Of a DNA stretch of 64,000 nt, positions 14,101-28,300 are shown one piece after another (position 1 is the first letter of the stretch; the number at the start of each line of letters is the position of its first letter). The notes under the pieces are model-generated. The model made no database searches. It had not been told where the DNA came from and saw only the letters and a list, made by a program, of their open reading frames with translations. Position numbers and translations under genes: made by a program. This DNA is from Sisyra terminalis (Eukaryota; Arthropoda; Insecta; Neuroptera; Sisyridae): assembly GCA_958496175.1 (NCBI GenBank), contig OY292274.1, forward strand, positions 3,472,001 through 3,536,000, read 5' to 3'.

Positions 14101-17100
14101 AAAAATATTTGCATATAACATAATCAAGTACTCATCAATTATAACGCAGGCAATTTGTAAAGAGGTTTATTTTTTAAATGTATTTCATAATATTACCATA
14201 GGGCATAGACAAAAGAATTTAATGAAACCATGAAATAAAATTTGAAATTTGGTTTGTTTGTAAAAACATTAAAGATATTATTTAATTTTTAGCAGGAAAG
14301 TGGGCTTATAGGATGTAAATTCATATAAATAATAATTGATTCAACGATTTTTGAGATGTATATTATATACTTTATATTAAGAAGCCTAAAAAAGGTCAAA
14401 TAAAGGACCGAAACGTCGCTGAATTAATTATTAGTATATGGATTTACATCCTTTAAGCCTACTTCCTGCTAAAAATTAAATAATATTTTGTAAAGTATGG
14501 ACACAACAAATTTATCGATTAAAAATACTACTAAACTGTACATATACGAAAAATGCAGTATAAGCTCAACTGGTGATATGAAAAAAACATAGTAAAAGCT
14601 TGAAGTCCAAAATGTAAACGGGAGAATGTGGCAGGTATAAATATGTCATTAAGAGAACTAGTTTGAGGTATTTATTATTTGTTGTCAATTTTACTTACAT
14701 TTACACCTGTTTTCGAATGCATAAATGCCACCTTTGATTCTGCCTTTTTCACACATTTTAGCCTTCAAGCTTTCACTATGTTAGTTTGCAATTCCATACC
14801 AGCTTGAAATTTTACCTGTTTCGCTTACAATATTGATCATTATGGAACATAAGTTGATAAAATTGAACGTAAATATTTGTCTACCTGAATTTTATCGTAC
14901 AATTTAAGAACAGATTTATCGATTTCGATAGTATTTTGTTTTCAGGTACTTCTTAGTCTTTTGCCTAAAAAAAAAGTATAAAAAAGGTCACAAACAAGTT
15001 TAATCTAAATAGTTGTACCAATATTTTATTATGATTTTTCTTTTGGTTCTAATTTTAAGACAGCTTTACTGATTTGATAGAAACTTTGTAATCAAGTTCA
15101 ACTAATTTTTCTTCGGAAGAAAAGGTTGCCTATTTAGGTTTAATTATTAATAATAAAAGTAGAATTCAGAAGAAAACCAATTAATATTTATTAATAAATA
15201 AATTAACGGACACCCATTAATTGGATATAAATTGGACTCTTTAATTAAATACCTGTTTTTTTTTTAAAATATCGAAAAATCAGCATACTTGAAATCAGAA
15301 GTGGCCAACCCAAATGATATTGCGGCTCATTTCGGAAAGGCATCATAGCTCCGCAAGCCAATTTTGAAGTTATATCTCAAATTTTCCATACTAAATTTAG
15401 ATACACTGTAATCATTTTGAATATATTGGTTTTCACCACTTTGGTCATTATAAAATGTATAAGTTTTATAAGAGTCTGATGCATATCGCGGGTCGAAAAT
15501 ATTGTCAAGGTGTGCTTTTTGCGGCCTGCGGGTTGACCACCTCTGATAATCTCTGATTTAAATAAACAATGAATAATCTATCTTTTATCTACATATATAA
15601 AATCGTTATGCAGGTTTGTTTAGATATCAAAAACTCAAAAAGTTTTGCATCGATTTAGCTTAAATTTTGTCACGATACACAATCCGCCCCAAAGATTGTT
15701 TTTATCTTTTTTTTTGCGTCAGTAACATACCTGCGACCGTAAGAAAACGGCTTTTTCAACGGTGAATATAATAGCCACTAACTGCCAATAGTTCATTGTT
15801 ATGATCGTGCAGTAATTTTTAGAGGTAGAGCAAATTTTCTCAAGATGTATTTGATAAATGTATACCTTGGAGGTAAGTTATAATTGGTACAGCAAGGGAT
15901 GCTGCGGGTTTTTAAGGGAGGTGATTCTAATAATTCACAAGCTTTTTTTTCATAAACTCAATTTATTTATTTACAATCATTCCAACCGTAGACTGGCAGA
16001 ACAACGTTTGCCGGGTTCAGCTATAACGTATAAAAGATTTGATGGTAAACACCAACTTACTTCGGAACGAAATTTTTAAAGTTTTGCTTCAGGGTCAATA
16101 TTTATGTCACATAAAATGATTGTCTTCCTTTTCTTCTTCATTTATCATTCTGGGGGATCTGTATATCATTCATTGTTTTAATCATTAGATCCAAATTACA
16201 TAATATTTTTTTATTTTTCCATTTGTCTAATAGTATTTTTATTATAATAGTAGATAAAATCATCAAATAGCATTATTGCTTAATTTTTTTTAATAAGCCC
16301 AAGAAAATAGAAAATAAATATTGATTTTTTTCTTCAAACATCAGTTTGATATTTGTCTTTAATATTGATGACAAACACTAAAATTAAACATTATTTACTT
16401 AATAATTAGCAGAAACCTATATTTTTCTGCCTATATTTCAAATCAAATTAGGCGACTATTAATAATATGCTTGTAATACAATCCGCTTATAAGGTTTCAT
16501 CCCTGATTAACGAATTGACAAGTTTAAAGTATTGGATTACAAAAATATTTTTGCTATTACGTTGTACTTACGTATGTAGATACTTGAATAATTCCAATAA
16601 TATGTGATTGATCTTTTAATGAATGTTCAATAGTTTTCAAAATTTTTACAATTGCTTAGCTAAATATTATCAAACTTTTGAAGTTTGGAGATTATTAAAT
16701 GTATGTTAATGACTTGGAAAAATCTAGTGTAAATCACATGGCGTCCTTCTGGTACCCGTTTGGGTCCACTTGAAACCGGATTAAAGATTTTTCACACTTA
16801 AGCCTTATTGACTAAGGAAGCTTGAACAATAAAATATATTTCGTTTAGTGTAATAGTGAACTAACAGCATTTCTTTTTTTAAATACGCACAATTGAAAGG
16901 ACGAGTGAAGGGAAGAAATTTTTTTTTGTGTGAATATCGGCAAAACAGATATTTTACTATAGGTTTGTTAAACTTTTATTATTTCTACAAGAAAATATTT
17001 ATTTTATTCAAAATAATTCACTTTATCTTTATTTATCTTTATCTTAAAAATATCGTGTCACGATGTTTGTAATCAATGCATCATTTATCATACATCATGC

Positions 17101-19293
17101 ATCATAATCATGCATTATTTTGACATTTTGTGCTTGCAATACCTCTGCTTCTTGTCAAATCTCAAACTCCAAATTTTAGGTGCATAATACTATCATACAG
17201 TACTATAATGGGGTGATATTTCAGATTTTTATCTGGTCCCCCACCAGAGATAATGAGCTCAGAAAATTGCAAATTTTGAAAATTTCCAAATTTTGTTATT
17301 TTTTATTTTAAAAAGGCTTAAAGTCTCAGACTTCAAATTTTGTTTTTGAATACAACTAGTACCTAATTGTTAGTAAAAAAAGTTTTATCGTGTAGACTCT
17401 TTCCCTTCCTTCACAATCTTTCCGTGAAAATTGGAGTTTTTACAAATGAGAGCTAAAAATTTAGGCTGAAATTTCACCCCTTAGAATTACATTTAGGTGA
17501 AAACATCTTGTTACAACCTTATACCTTATATTTTCATGAACCCACTGCTTTTAGTTTCATTTTGATAGGACAAATAGGGCTTGAAATAATCAAGTTTCCG
17601 CAAGTTCTTAAAAGTGCGAAAATGTCTGCGTCTAGTAAAACTAATATGGCCACCACTGGAAAACTAAAAACAATAAAATCAAAATAATGATGAATTTAAA
17701 CTACCAACATATTGGGGTGATAGCACATAAAAAAAATTTTTTTTAAATGGTCGAGCAACCATTTCATTTATTTTTGGACCACTTTATTTGGACTGACCCT
17801 TTCCAGTAATGTATTATCACCAACTTTGAAATTCAATTACAATTTTGACATTGAAATTCATATTTTTCCTCATAATTGATTGATAGTAGGCTGCGGTACC
17901 TATATCAGTGAAAAGTAATTGATTTCTCAGCTTTAATTAGAAATTTATTAAATTTTTACATTTAATCTTTAATGAAATTTATAATATTAATTTTTTCTCC
18001 ATACAGTTATAATTTCCGCATTTCACTGAAATATATAATTATTAATATTGTGGAAAAACGTAGATGGTAATTGAAATCGAATTTTAATTGAAAATTTCCC
18101 CTGATTAATTACCATTCTTTTATAATGGCAGGTACTATTAACCTTGATTACATGGATTTTATTGAGTTCGATTTTAATTTTATTTAAAGAACTCCGATTT
18201 TTTTATAAAATCCATAAAAGCATTTTTTTTGCTAATAAATATTCCTGGATTTCGTTAAGGAAATAATCTTCAAAAATAATTTTGGTGGAAAAAAAAATTC
18301 TTTAGTTCCTACTCATCAGAATGTTTTGGAAAGTACTAAATGAGTTTACGTTGAGATAATAGATATACTGTGAAAAGTATACAGAAAGTCTTCCAGTGAA
18401 ATTAGAATTGACCCAAATATCTCAATACCTCTTTTGCTTTTTCTCTGATTCGAAAATAAAGAAACAAATTTATAAACCAAGAAATGTCGAAAAGAAAATT
18501 GATAATTATGGTCATTATGTCATTATATTATCTTAATATTAATAATTTAAATAAAATTATAAAAATGTATACACACAAATCGATAGCCAATTAAATTATC
18601 TGATGAAAAATAGATTTAGAAAAAAATATTCAAATAATTGAGTTTATAATCATCTAGTCTCTTCAAATTGTAAACTTTTGTAGATTGATTTTAATACTCC
18701 AAAGTCCAAACCATTAAACATATTGTCGCTAGCTAACAGCATTACTAGCATTCCAGTAAAATTGAATTTCCCACCGGTAAATGCAACTTTAATAAACAAA
18801 CGATAGATTGCAACATCCAATTTCAATTTGTATTAGCTGCGTTGGACATTTAGAAAATAGGTTAAAAATCAATTTCCAATCAATTTAAAAATTTACAGAG
18901 AAGCAAAATAACTACGGATGCATTAACAACTAACAATAGGAAAAAACACTAGAATCAAATTTCATATAGAGTTTAAAATTTCAACTATTTTGTATATAAT
19001 TTGTTTTGCACAAACTAACTTTTCAGATTGAGTAATAAATTGATGATACATAAGAGAGAGGGTTAAAAAATCGAAATTTTTTACTAATTACACAGAAAAA
19101 TTGATTTCTAGACGCCTCTAGAATATTCTCGCCAAAGCTAAGATTTTAATTTTAATGGGAAAGTCCTCTACATTATAGTTTTATATTAATATATAATAAT
19201 ATATATATGTCTTTGAGATTCAATTAAAAAATTACTTTATTACGACGCGCTTCAACAGTTTTTGACTGTCATCATCAGGTAATAATAATAATA

Positions 19294-19326
<33 letters not shown>

Positions 19327-22300
19327 TGATGATGACAGTCAAAAACTGTTGAAGCGCGTCGTAATAAAGTAATTTTTTAATAGACGATATATAATATATA
19401 TATAATAATAATAATAATAATAATTATTATTATTATTATTACCTGATGATGACAGTCAAAAACTGTTGAAGCGCGTCGTAATAAAGTAATTTTTTAATTG
19501 AATCTCAAAGACATATATATATTATTATCCATTAATTTATTGTGACTTGGAAATAAATAAAATACTTATCAATGTTAAAACAGTTTTATATATTTTACTC
19601 AGTCCGATAGAAAAAAATCATATCTTGCTAACTTTATCGTTTTGCAAAAGTTTATATATGATTTTGTAGGAAACTAAACGATCTACAAAAAAGGTATATA
19701 TTTAGGCTTATATTTTTATCATTTAGAAGAATATTGATAATTCCAGTTTGATTTTTTTATGAAAGATTTGTTTTATACTTAGATGCATAATTTTGTAGGG
19801 AATTGAATGTGCTACAAAAAAAAATATTATATATGTTTAATCGATACAATTAAGCGTTTAAGAGATAATCTTTTTTCGAGAAGAAAATTTTTCGGGAATT
19901 GAAGAATAATTAACTCTCAATGATAAATAATGCAAACTTTTTCTAAAACTCATAAATTAAATTGAAATTTTTCTAATTACTTATCAAAAATATAGCCAAG
20001 CATATGCGAACTTTTTTGTAGAGCATTAAATTTCCTACACAATTATGTATTGCACATTTCATAATTCATTGGCTCGCCAGTTTAAAAAATCATATGCAAA
20101 AAAATAAATTATTCTCAAAATAATCTTACATCTATATTTAACCTGTGCTTAAGCACAGGTTACTTTCCCTCCACCTGGAAAAAAGCTCATATATTGTTGT
20201 CCACAAAAATTCAAAACTCAAAAATAAAATCACGAGCTATCGCCCTATTAGCCTGCTTAGCACACTGTCGAAGCTATTCGAAAGAATCATCAAGCAACGG
20301 CTTCACACTTGGATAGAAATTCTGCCCAATAAGCAATTTGAATTTAGGCCTCACCATTCCACTTCGCAACAAATCTTAAGACTCGTAGAAATAATCGAAA
20401 GGGGTTTTAAAGAAAAAAAATACTCAGTAGGTTTGTTCCTGGATGCGACATAAGCGTTCGATCGAGTTTGGCATTAAGGGCTACTCACAAAACTTCAGAA
20501 CTACCATATCCCTGAGTATCTATATAACATAATTTCTTCGTTTTTGAGCAATCGCTTCTTCCAAATCAAAATGGATAACCAGCTATTAAAGGAAAAATCT
20601 ATCCACTTGGGAGTATCTCAGAAATCAGTATTGGGTCCAATCCTTTTTAATCTCTACGTTGCGGACTTTCCGTCACTAGACCACTGTATAACCTCAATGT
20701 ACGCGGATGACATCACCATCATCAGCCTGGACAAAGATCTTCAAAGAGCCGTTCAGAAAACCCAGCAATCTATCAACCACCTATCTTCCTAATCCAGTAG
20801 ATGGAAAATTCTTATAAATCCATCTAAAAGTATCGCCAAAATCTTCTCTCTAAGACGTTTCTCCAACCAACTGGAGCCTATCGTGCTGGATCACATGGAA
20901 ATTCAGTGGAGTTTGAAAAAAACGCCTGTTAAATATCTGGGCATACTTCTGGACTCAAAATTACCATGGCAAAGCTACATCTCAGGTAAAATCAGAGAAG
21001 CCAACACTCGGCTCATCCAACTATACCCATTTATCAACAGAAGGTCTCGTCTAAGTATGGAATGTTCATTGATGATATACAATCAGTCATTAGACCACTT
21101 CTCACATACTCTTGCGCAGTCTGGCTTCCATTCTCAAAGAAAAATCACAATGACCTACAAATGTTCCAAAATAGAGTCTTGAAAATCATCACTAAAGCTC
21201 CATGATATGTGAGAAACAACCAAATTTATCACGAAATGAACGTTCCATAGATAAAATACTTTCTAATCCAACTAACAAGGAATTTCTTTAACAGCCTGGA
21301 AAAGTGTCCTAGTGCAATAGAACTAGAAAGGCTTGGGGGAAACTATAAAACAAAGACGGTTGAAGCGGAAACTTCCTCAAGAGCTCCAAGAAGTAGCAGT
21401 TGTTTGACCACAAGATCAAGAACAATCAACAAAAAAAAAAGACAGAGGAATGAAGTTCAACTCCCACAACTACTTAAACGTCGCTAAAGATCAATTGCCT
21501 GTTATCACCACTATGATATAACAGCAAACTGCTGAACTGGTGCAAATTACATAATAGTCCACAAAAAAAATCAAACTTTAATCGTCGATGTGAATGACGG
21601 TAAAAATTAGAGATGCCACGAATAGTGATTTGGTCGAATACCGAATATTCGGTGAATCTTTTGGCCGAAGCGCCGAATATTCGGCGGCACTTGGTACCGT
21701 TAGCGAGTGAGGTTTCAAGTTTAAAACTACTTTATAATTTATAATTTAACTTTATAATTTATGAGGAAAAGCGAAATCGTTTTCTATCAACAAACGCTGA
21801 AAAATTTGTTTTCATTCATCATAACTTACCACTGATCGATTTTAAGTATTAATATGCTACGGAAAAATAAATTTATAAGGTAAAAGCTATTGGGGAAATA
21901 AAAGCCTTCTGAGTAATATAATGCATTTTTTCCTAGTTTACTGTTCGGTGTGAAAAGTCGAACACCGAATAGTTTTCGATTAATAGTTTCATTTCTAATT
22001 TTTACCCATCACAACGTATCACAGATTGATTTTCATTTTGTAATAAATGTAAAAATTTATGATTAAAAAAATATTAAGAAGATCGGAAAGTAATGTCATT
22101 TACTGAACTTATCGACATTCAATTGCCATTTATCGTTTATAAGTAATTTCAAAGTCGTACCTAAAGAGATTTTCTGATTAGCGTGACTAAGTTAACTCAC
22201 AAAAGATTAAAAATATTTATTATTCTAAGCTCTATACTCAAATGATTAAATAAATTCCCAAAGAAATACAAATTCGGTATTATATGCTTCGAAATTAAAG

Positions 22301-25300
22301 CTTGTGTAAAAATTTTGTGTTTTAATTTTATGTTAAGAAAATGACATTGCTTTCCGATTCCTTATATACATTTTTGAGTAAAATATGCTTTTTTATGATG
22401 ATTCGGCCGAATATTGCTTACTATTCGGCCGAATACCGAATATTAAAAAAAAGTAGCCGAATAGGCCAAATAGTGTCCGAATATTCGTGGCATCTCTAGT
22501 AAAAATACAGAAGAAATTTTTTGTAGAGCGTTTAATTTCCTACAAAATCATATATAAACTTCTGCAAAACGATAAAATTAGCAAGATATGATTTTGTTTT
22601 CTATTGGGCTGAGTAAAATATATAAAACTATAGTCCGGAGGACCTTTCCACTAAAATAACCCTAGCTCTGTAAAATATTTTCTAGAGGTAGTCTACGAAT
22701 CAATTTTGTGTGTAATTAATAAAAAAAATCGATTTCTTTGACCCACCCTCATCGACATATATGTAATTTTACATCCCAACAATCAATTTTCTTAATTAAA
22801 TTTTTCTAATAATGCATCATTATTAATATTCGAGTTCAAATTAAACATAGTAAAAAAAAAAAACGATACCAAAGGAAAATTGATTTTTTCAATAAAACAT
22901 ATACGTTTTTCATTCAACAATTTAAAATCAATAATTAACATTTCACAACATTTACATAGTAAATTATTTTCCCATAAATTGAAATATTTTAATCATTTCC
23001 CGAATAGTAAAAAGTGAAACCTATTAGAAAGGTTTTAGCTGCATTAAATATTGTAAATGATTATAAATGCACATTTTTTTCTATTTATACTTAATAATAT
23101 CTGAAAAGTTAAGCATTTTTATACTGAATAAAGTTAATATCGTAGTTAAAACTTTAATTATGTTTATGGGATTTTCTTAATTAAAGACTCTTGTCATAAT
23201 TTTTATTAGTCTGAATTAATAGTGTCACGATTTTTATAATGTTTACAATATCAAAATATATTTTTTTAATTTTACTAATAAAATGATCAAAATTATTAAA
23301 ATCACAGATTCCATTTAATGGGTGTCAAGATTTAGAACAGTTAATTAAAACCTATGGCAACCCTAATTGATTTTCGATTGATATAATATAAATGCATTTA
23401 CACATAGTCATTAAATTTGCATTGAAAATTGAAATTATTTTGAAATATACGAGCACAAATATGGTGTTTGAGATCGATTTTCTAACAGTAAAATAGACTT
23501 TGCCACTTATGGTATTTATGAATCAAGTTGGCTGATCAATTTATAATTAAAATTATATTTTTCTACAAATTTGAGCTTTCATTTCCAAAGGCTTTTTTTG
23601 GCCTAATACAGACAAAGATGGTTTTGTCATAAGGTCAAGTCTAGGGTTCAGTCCCGAGGTGGCCGAACTTACGGGAATCTACTGTATATACATAAAGAAA
23701 CAATTTCTATTATAATAAACAATTAAAACCCAATGACTACAATATTGAATAATAAAAAACATTCTAATTTATATGTTTTTTTTTTTTTGTCGCGAACCAC
23801 CATAATGACCAGTGACCAATATATTGATATTACGGGCCAAGTTCCTCTTAGCACACTGAAATCTGGCAACGTTGCATTTTCGACTTTGTTTTTAATTTAA
23901 TTCGCGAATAAATCGGTTCACAATGAAAATTTAGCGACAAAAGATAAAAGTATACCATATTAGAACTAAACAAAAATTCGCGAATTAAATTGTAAACAAA
24001 GTAGAAAAAACAACGTTGCGAGATGTGAGTGAGCTAAAATGGAGTTGAGCCTAAATTTTAAAAATATTTGAAAACAATATCGCTTTCTCATTATTGAAAA
24101 CTGGCAAAATTTGCGTAAAAATTACATTCGAGTAAATGGTACTTTCAGAAACAATTACCAAAATATTTCTTACGGTTCTCTTTAGTTCAAAATCTGACGA
24201 GTCTGATCCAAGCTTATACCGAAAAAACTTTGGTGAATTTTATCTACTGTGAAAACAACCATGCTTCTCTCAACAATGGAACCGCATTTTTTTTTATGCG
24301 TAGTGATCCATTTTCAATAACTCGAAATAATTGAGTTATTTTTTTTCGATTATAACACATTATTGCAATTCCAAATTTGCGTAAATTCTCAGACATCTTA
24401 TATTTTCCTATGAATCATTGTGTTAAAGCCTAGTTTCATTGAAAAGACAATCCAAAAGTTTGATAACTTTATGTTTTAAAACTAAACATTTTTAAAGTAA
24501 ATATATACATTTTTTGGTATCAATGTTTAAACAGACATAACTTAGACTTTAGAGTGCATTTATTACAGTAAATTTATGGTTTTAAAATTTTTAGTATACA
24601 AAAATGATAACGTTTTGATAAAACAAGCACTTAATTAACAAAGGACAGAAATTACAATTGAAAAAACTCAATAACAAATAACGGAAATACTTAACGAGGA
24701 AATTTCAATGCATTTGCATGCAATTTCCGTAAAGCTTGTTTTAGATATTTTTTTTCAAACTATAGTGAAACTTTTATTTCATTTTTAATTTTTCGGTTAT
24801 AAAATCGTATTGTACAAATTTTTGGAGTTTGAGTTTTGTTTAAGTAGAGGTCAATCCATTTAAAATCACTCAGACCATATGGCTCAACATTTTCTTCTTT
24901 TTTTTTTTTATCGAAGCTTAAGTTTATTGTACATATACGTACATTACAGTTGTTCTAATATTCGTAATATAAATATAACATGAAATATGGGGGGGAGGAA
25001 TACACCCAGTGGTGCTCTTCACCCTATACCGATTAGCCAATAAAATTATTTTAAAGTGTGAATTTTCCAAAAAAATTTTTTACTAATCGATGGGAAATTA
25101 AATACATAAGATAAATTAATTAATTAGTCATTGATATAGTAAAATGTTAAGATAATAAAATTTTAAGCAACATACAATAACAAAAATCCGGGAACATTAA
25201 AGAAACGGTTGGTTAAAACTAAAACTAAAAAAAAAGTTAAAGAAAACTTAACAGAACCTCCCCCTCTTCAAAAAAAAAATGGAGAAAAAAAGACAATTAT

Positions 25301-28300
25301 GAAATTATTTTTTTTCTCAAATTATATTTCTCCAAAATTTTCCAAAATAACAAAAATCGAAACATAATTAAACACGCTTTTCTCCCAAATTTTTTCATCG
25401 TTTGTGAAAATAAATTTTTCTCACAAAATTTTTTTGAAATTATATCCGAAATAGATCATTGAGTGTTTTTTTAAAATCCGGAAAATATTTTTCACACTTT
25501 CTGATCATGCCAACTTTTCCAAACTAGAAAAAATCTAAACATTAATTAACAGGCTTTTAACACATAAATTTTCATCGTTTGTGAAAATCCAAGTTCTCTC
25601 ACAAAAAAAATGTTATCCTAAAAAACACTGTATTATTTGGAATATTTATATTCACAAATGTTTTGTGTGAAAACTTGATTTTCACAAACGATGAAAATTT
25701 ATGTGTTAAAAGCCTGTTAACTAATGTTTGGATTTTTTCTAGTTTGGAAAAGTTGGTTGAATCAGAAGGGTGGAAAATATTTTCCGAATTTCAAAAAATA
25801 CTCAATATTTTACTTCGGATATAATTTCAAAAAAATTTTGTGAAAAAAATTGATTTTCACAAACGATGAAAAAATTTGGGAGAAAAGCGTGTTTAATTAT
25901 GTTTCGATTTTTTTTGTTATTTTGGAAAATTTTGAGAAAATATAATTTGAGGGAAAAAATTAATTTCGTAATTGTCTTTTTTTCTCCATTTTTTTTTTTT
26001 TGAAGAGGGGGTGGTTCTGTTTAGTTTTCTGTGTTGTTTTTATATTTTTTTATGTTATTGTATGTCGCTTAAAATCTTATTTTCTTAACATTTTACTATA
26101 TCAATGACTAATTAATTAGTTAATTAATTTTTCTTAATTAATGTATTACCGCTAAACTATTCTGTCACAAACCTCTACGAACGATTTCCCATTGATTTGC
26201 AAAAAAAAAATTTGGAAAATTCACACTTTAAAATTTTGTGGGCTAATCGGTATGGGGTGTGTTCTTTTTACATAAGTTTATATAAAATACATAATAATTA
26301 CATTATTTACAAGAAAGGGAGAGAAAAAAAATAAGACAAATTAATTAGGAGAGATCGGTGTATCTTTTTCTTTTGAGCCTTTGTTGACATCTGGGTGGGG
26401 GCTGATGGTTCGCAATTTCCTGGATCAGTGGATTGGGGTGGTCCATAATAGATTAAGCATGCTTGTGATAAGTGTTTTGTATAACATCTTGTACGTATAC
26501 GATTTTCAGGTCTTTATGTAAGGTACGGTTACTAATGTACCACTGGGCACCTGTAATTAACCTTAAGATTCGGTTTTGCAAAGTCTGTACCCTTCGTATT
26601 TGTGAATTAGAAGCGGATGACCAAATAGAACTACCATATTGCCAGCAGTGGCGTGCACAGATATTTTAGGTAGGGTAGGCAGAAATTTTTAAAAGCTACT
26701 TCAATAAAATCAAAAATGCATGTTGATTTTAGTTCGTCGTTATGATGAGTAAATAATGAATCCTATATCGATTAGCCAACAAAATTTTAAAGTGTGAATT
26801 TTCTGAATTTTTTTTTTGCCAATCGATGGGAAATCGTTCGTAGAGGTATGTGAAAGAAACCGTTTCGATTGTGACAATAGTTTAGCGCTAATAAATTAAT
26901 TAAGAAAAAATAATTAGTTAATTAGTCATTGATATAGTAAAATGTTAAGAAAATATAGTTCAAAGCGACATACAATAACAAAATGCGGGAAAATTTAGGA
27001 AACAGTTGGTTAAATGTAAAACTAAAAATAAAGTTAAGGAAAACTAAACAGAACCTCCCCCCTTCGAAAAAAAATAGAAAAAAAGGCAACTCAGAAATTA
27101 ATTTTTTTCCTCAAATTATATTTTCCCAAAAATTTTCACAATAACAAAAATCGAAACATAATTAAAGAGGTTTTTCTCCAAAAACTTTTCATCACTAATG
27201 AAAATCAACTTATCACACAAAAAAATTTTGAAAAAATATATATTCGAAGTAGAACATTAAGTAAGTGTTTTTTGAAATTCGAAAAATATTTTTCTTTGAC
27301 TTTTTTTTAGTTTTAGTTTTAACCAACCGTTTCCTAATTTTTCCCTCATTTTTGTTATTGTATATTGCTTTAAACCTTATTTTTTTAACATTTTACTATA
27401 TCAATGACTAATTAATTAATTTATCTTATGTATTTAATTACCGCTAAACTATTTTGTCACAAACAAAACGGTTTCTTTCAAAAACCTCTACGAACGATTT
27501 CCCATCGATTGGCAAAAAAAATTTCGGAAAATTCACACTTTAAAATTTTGTTGGCTAATCAGTATAGGCTAAATAATGATGTTGATATTTTCAACCACAA
27601 ATATCCATAGATAGACTCAATTTGTAAACTTTACTAAAGAAATACAATATAATCGTCAAGATTAAATAATACAGATAATAGATAATAAATTATTAAAATT
27701 TATTAGAATTAAATAATAACAATGTACGTAGATTACTGATCGTTAAATCGATTATTGAGATGAATCAAATTCAAACTTATAATTTCAGCGATAATGAATA
27801 AGAAACGATGCTACTTCGGTAATTATCGTAATTTGTCGTGTGCAAGAAGACAGTGTCTTTTTTTAAGGTTGTATGTGTAAAATTGTATACTTGTATTATT
27901 GTTTTTATACGAACGCACACACTGACACGTATGTGTGCTATGAGTGCACACATATAAATATTTAGACACGAATAGTTTGTGTCTTCCCCGCCGCGTTGGC
28001 AGGAGCGCTAGTGCATTGCAATGCAAATATTATCAGTTGCTTACTTGAAATTGAACGTATATCTGTATACTGTATAGATGATATCCGTTAAGATTTTTTC
28101 TTTATTGGTATTTGGTAAATAAAATAAAACTAGATATCAGAACAAAATTATAAATATTTATCTGAATTATGTAGGGTAGGCAGTGTCTTTTTGTCTATAT
28201 GGAATGCACGCCACTGATTGCCAGATGGGTCTTATTAACGATGTATAGATAATTCTTTTTGTACAGATAGGTATGGATTTATTAGCAAAAAGGTGTTTTA

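Larger units (their letters stand above)
19058..22750. mobile_element. Composite long-TIR element carrying three nested insertions
   Basis: The outer arms are 19058-19185 plus 19591-19700 on the left and 22510-22750 on the right. They are inverted copies sharing the AAAATCATATCTTGCTAA block and the GTAGAGCGTTTAATTTCCTAC motif. The left arm is split by an insertion at 19186-19581. The interior holds a jockey LINE fragment (20124-21570) and a hAT MITE (21608-22498). Removing these leaves a foldback-type element of about 1 kb without coding sequence. The exact ends and target duplication are uncertain. Confidence 0.6.

Noticed and set aside
19281..19440. CRISPR-like array of repeated units
   Set aside because: Units are inverted as well as direct, spacers are (AAT)n, and this is a eukaryotic intron.
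23630..23690. tRNA-like B-box (GGTTCAGTCCC)
   Set aside because: No A-box at the right distance, no cloverleaf and no Pol III terminator; probably chance.
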